From the NCBI RefSeq assembly GCF_000434895.1, contig NZ_FR892754.1, forward strand, positions 1 to 13,728: a DNA stretch of 13,728 bases, given 5' to 3'. Positions 13,041 through 13,728 of the stretch are shown piece by piece. The translations under genes were made by a program, and so were the position numbers. Source of the DNA: Phascolarctobacterium succinatutens CAG:287. GTDB lineage: Bacteria; Bacillota; Negativicutes; Acidaminococcales; Acidaminococcaceae. Below the pieces are notes generated by a model. The model did not search any database. It had not been told where the DNA came from and saw only the letters and a program-made list of their open reading frames with translations. Each line of letters opens with the position of its first letter. The stretch's first letter is position 1.

Positions 13041-13190
13041 ATGGAAAAAGGAAAACAAGTTGCATGTGATAATAGAACTAACGATTTTCAGGGATTCGTC
13101 CTTGATGATTCGCCAAAAACAGTTGAAGAGCAATTAGAGATTATAAAAAAATACTTTGAGCGCAGCATGCCTAGAAGAGAGAATGAATAG
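13041..13190 (+). CDS. Small acidic/charged hypothetical protein, 49 residues
   Basis: ATG 13041 follows AAGGAG (13026-13031) with 9 bases between. The peptide begins MEKGKQVACDNRTNDFQG, continues with a short helical segment (KTVEEQLEIIKKYFERS) and ends PRRENE. It has one cysteine and no signal or membrane segment. It has its own extended -10 promoter and a very strong terminator right after the stop, so it is almost certainly an expressed single-gene unit although it is tiny. I do not recognise a family. The AT-rich composition fits the surrounding accessory stretch. It could be a small regulator or part of a former mobile element. Confidence 0.7.
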   Translation: MEKGKQVACDNRTNDFQGFVLDDSPKTVEEQLEIIKKYFERSMPRRENE

Positions 13191-13215
13191 TTTATTTAAA
13201 ATTTAATGATTGACT

Positions 13216-13254
13216 AAGCAGATTTTGAGCGAAAACTCAGAGTCTGCTTTTTTT
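13216..13254 (+). terminator. Strong terminator after the 49-residue gene
   Basis: AAGCAGATTTTGAG pairs with CTCAGAGTCTGCTT (14 bp, two G-U pairs) around CGAAAA, followed by an unbroken T-run to 13254. It begins 26 bases after the stop codon. Confidence 0.92.
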
Positions 13255-13369
13255 CTCATCCCACTCATTTTAGCTGTAAAAAGGATTTTACCTTCGCTTT
13301 GTAGAATTATAAAATACACTAAACAGTGATATGACTATAAGTCTGTTATAGAGAAAAGGGAGAATTCTA

Positions 13370-13606
13370 ATGGTAAAAATTATCCTACATAAGCTTACAA
13401 AAGAATATGTACAATATAGGTTTTATCCAGAAGGTAAGGACGAACAATATGGTATTATTCAGGTCAGACTTGATGGGTGTGAGTTTAACATATTGAAAGA
13501 CATCCCTGGAATATGGAACGCATATAAATTTCATGCATGTTCTCTCATTAATAAGTTAGTTAGAGAAGGGCAATTTCCTGAGGAGTCCTGGGAAGCCTGG
13601 TACTGA
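13370..13606 (+). CDS. Small hypothetical protein, 78 residues
   Basis: ATG 13370 follows AAAGGGAGAA about 7 bases upstream. The protein starts with beta-like segments (VKIILHKLTKEYVQYRFYPEG, YGIIQVRL), continues with C-E-F-N-I-L-K-D-I-P-G, and ends with a helix and an acidic/aromatic tail (FPEESWEAWY). There are two cysteines and no signal peptide or membrane segment. I do not recognise the family. It sits between two strong terminators as a single-gene unit; a -10-like TATAAA at about 13308 is the only promoter hint. Its AT-rich composition matches the neighbouring orphan gene, and both follow the Bro-N remnant, so it may be accessory DNA. Confidence 0.7.
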   Translation: MVKIILHKLTKEYVQYRFYPEGKDEQYGIIQVRLDGCEFNILKDIPGIWNAYKFHACSLINKLVREGQFPEESWEAWY

Positions 13607-13614
13607 TAACAATT

Positions 13615-13643
13615 AAGCTCATAGCTATGCTGTGGGCTTTTTT
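13615..13643 (+). terminator. Terminator after the 78-residue gene
   Basis: AAGCTCA (13615-13621) pairs with TGGGCTT (13633-13639, one G-U), with AGC/GCT pairing inside after a mismatch, followed by a T-run to 13643. Confidence 0.85.
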
Positions 13644-13666
13644 ATGCAGTAAATAATTTAATAATT

Positions 13667-13702
13667 AGCGTATTTTGTGAATTTCACAGGATGCGCTTTT
13701 TT
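13667..13702 (+). terminator. Second hairpin with T-run at the window end
   Basis: AGCGTAT pairs with ATGCGCT (one G-U), and TTTGTGAA continues the stem with TTCACAGG across a small loop, followed by TTTTTT to 13702. It stands 24 bases after the previous terminator with no gene between. It may be a backup terminator, or serve a gene on the other strand beyond the window. Confidence 0.7.
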
Positions 13703-13728
13703 ATTGCCCAGGAGAGGGCACAATATAG

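Overview
The window looks like a chromosomal stretch from an anaerobic, diderm-type Bacillota. A Negativicutes relative (Acidaminococcaceae/Phascolarctobacterium-like) is my guess. It rests on gene content: a DUF134-NifX fusion, many Fe-S and ferredoxin-type proteins, a zinc-ribbon MscL, BrnQ, and strong AGGAGG ribosome sites with consensus sigma-70 promoters. Genus cannot be fixed from the sequence alone. The middle (about 2.2-12.4 kb) is GC-balanced and core-like. The two ends (1-2.1 kb and 12.6-13.7 kb) are visibly AT-rich and carry accessory genes.

Layout. 1-2041: 3' part of a large AT-rich gene joining Sel1-like/helical repeats to a Hint (intein/hedgehog-type) domain. 2185-3270: ferredoxin-FrhB/FdhB_C domain protein. 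3271-3661: no confident gene, but a threefold 42-bp tandem repeat and low-complexity sequence. 3662-4177: DUF6125-like protein. 4203-4258: a long inverted repeat overlapping the -35 box of a consensus promoter. 4282-7114: a redox/Fe-S operon of DUF134-NifX fusion, thioredoxin-thioredoxin reductase fusion, 2[4Fe-4S] ferredoxin and a NapH-like membrane Fe-S protein that is frameshifted here. Two convergent terminators (7146-7230) separate this from the minus-strand genes brnQ, mrp and ybaK-like (read 9998 to 7264), tyrS (11324-10101) and mscL (11925-11491). From 11992 the plus strand resumes with a small DnaA_N-like protein and a tRNA-Pro(CGG) with its own consensus promoter and terminator. Then come a decayed phage-type Bro-N gene (minus strand) and two small orphan genes insulated by strong terminators.

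How the genes may work together. The 4282-7114 operon combines a putative metal/redox DNA-binding domain with a NifX-like cluster-carrier domain, a self-contained thioredoxin system, and soluble and membrane-bound [4Fe-4S] carriers. An Nbp35/ApbC-type Fe-S carrier (Mrp) lies just across the convergent terminators. The reductase half has an altered NADPH-binding site and sits next to a ferredoxin, so a non-standard electron donor is possible. The tRNA-Pro locus with a broken Bro-N gene behind it looks like an old mobile-element insertion site.
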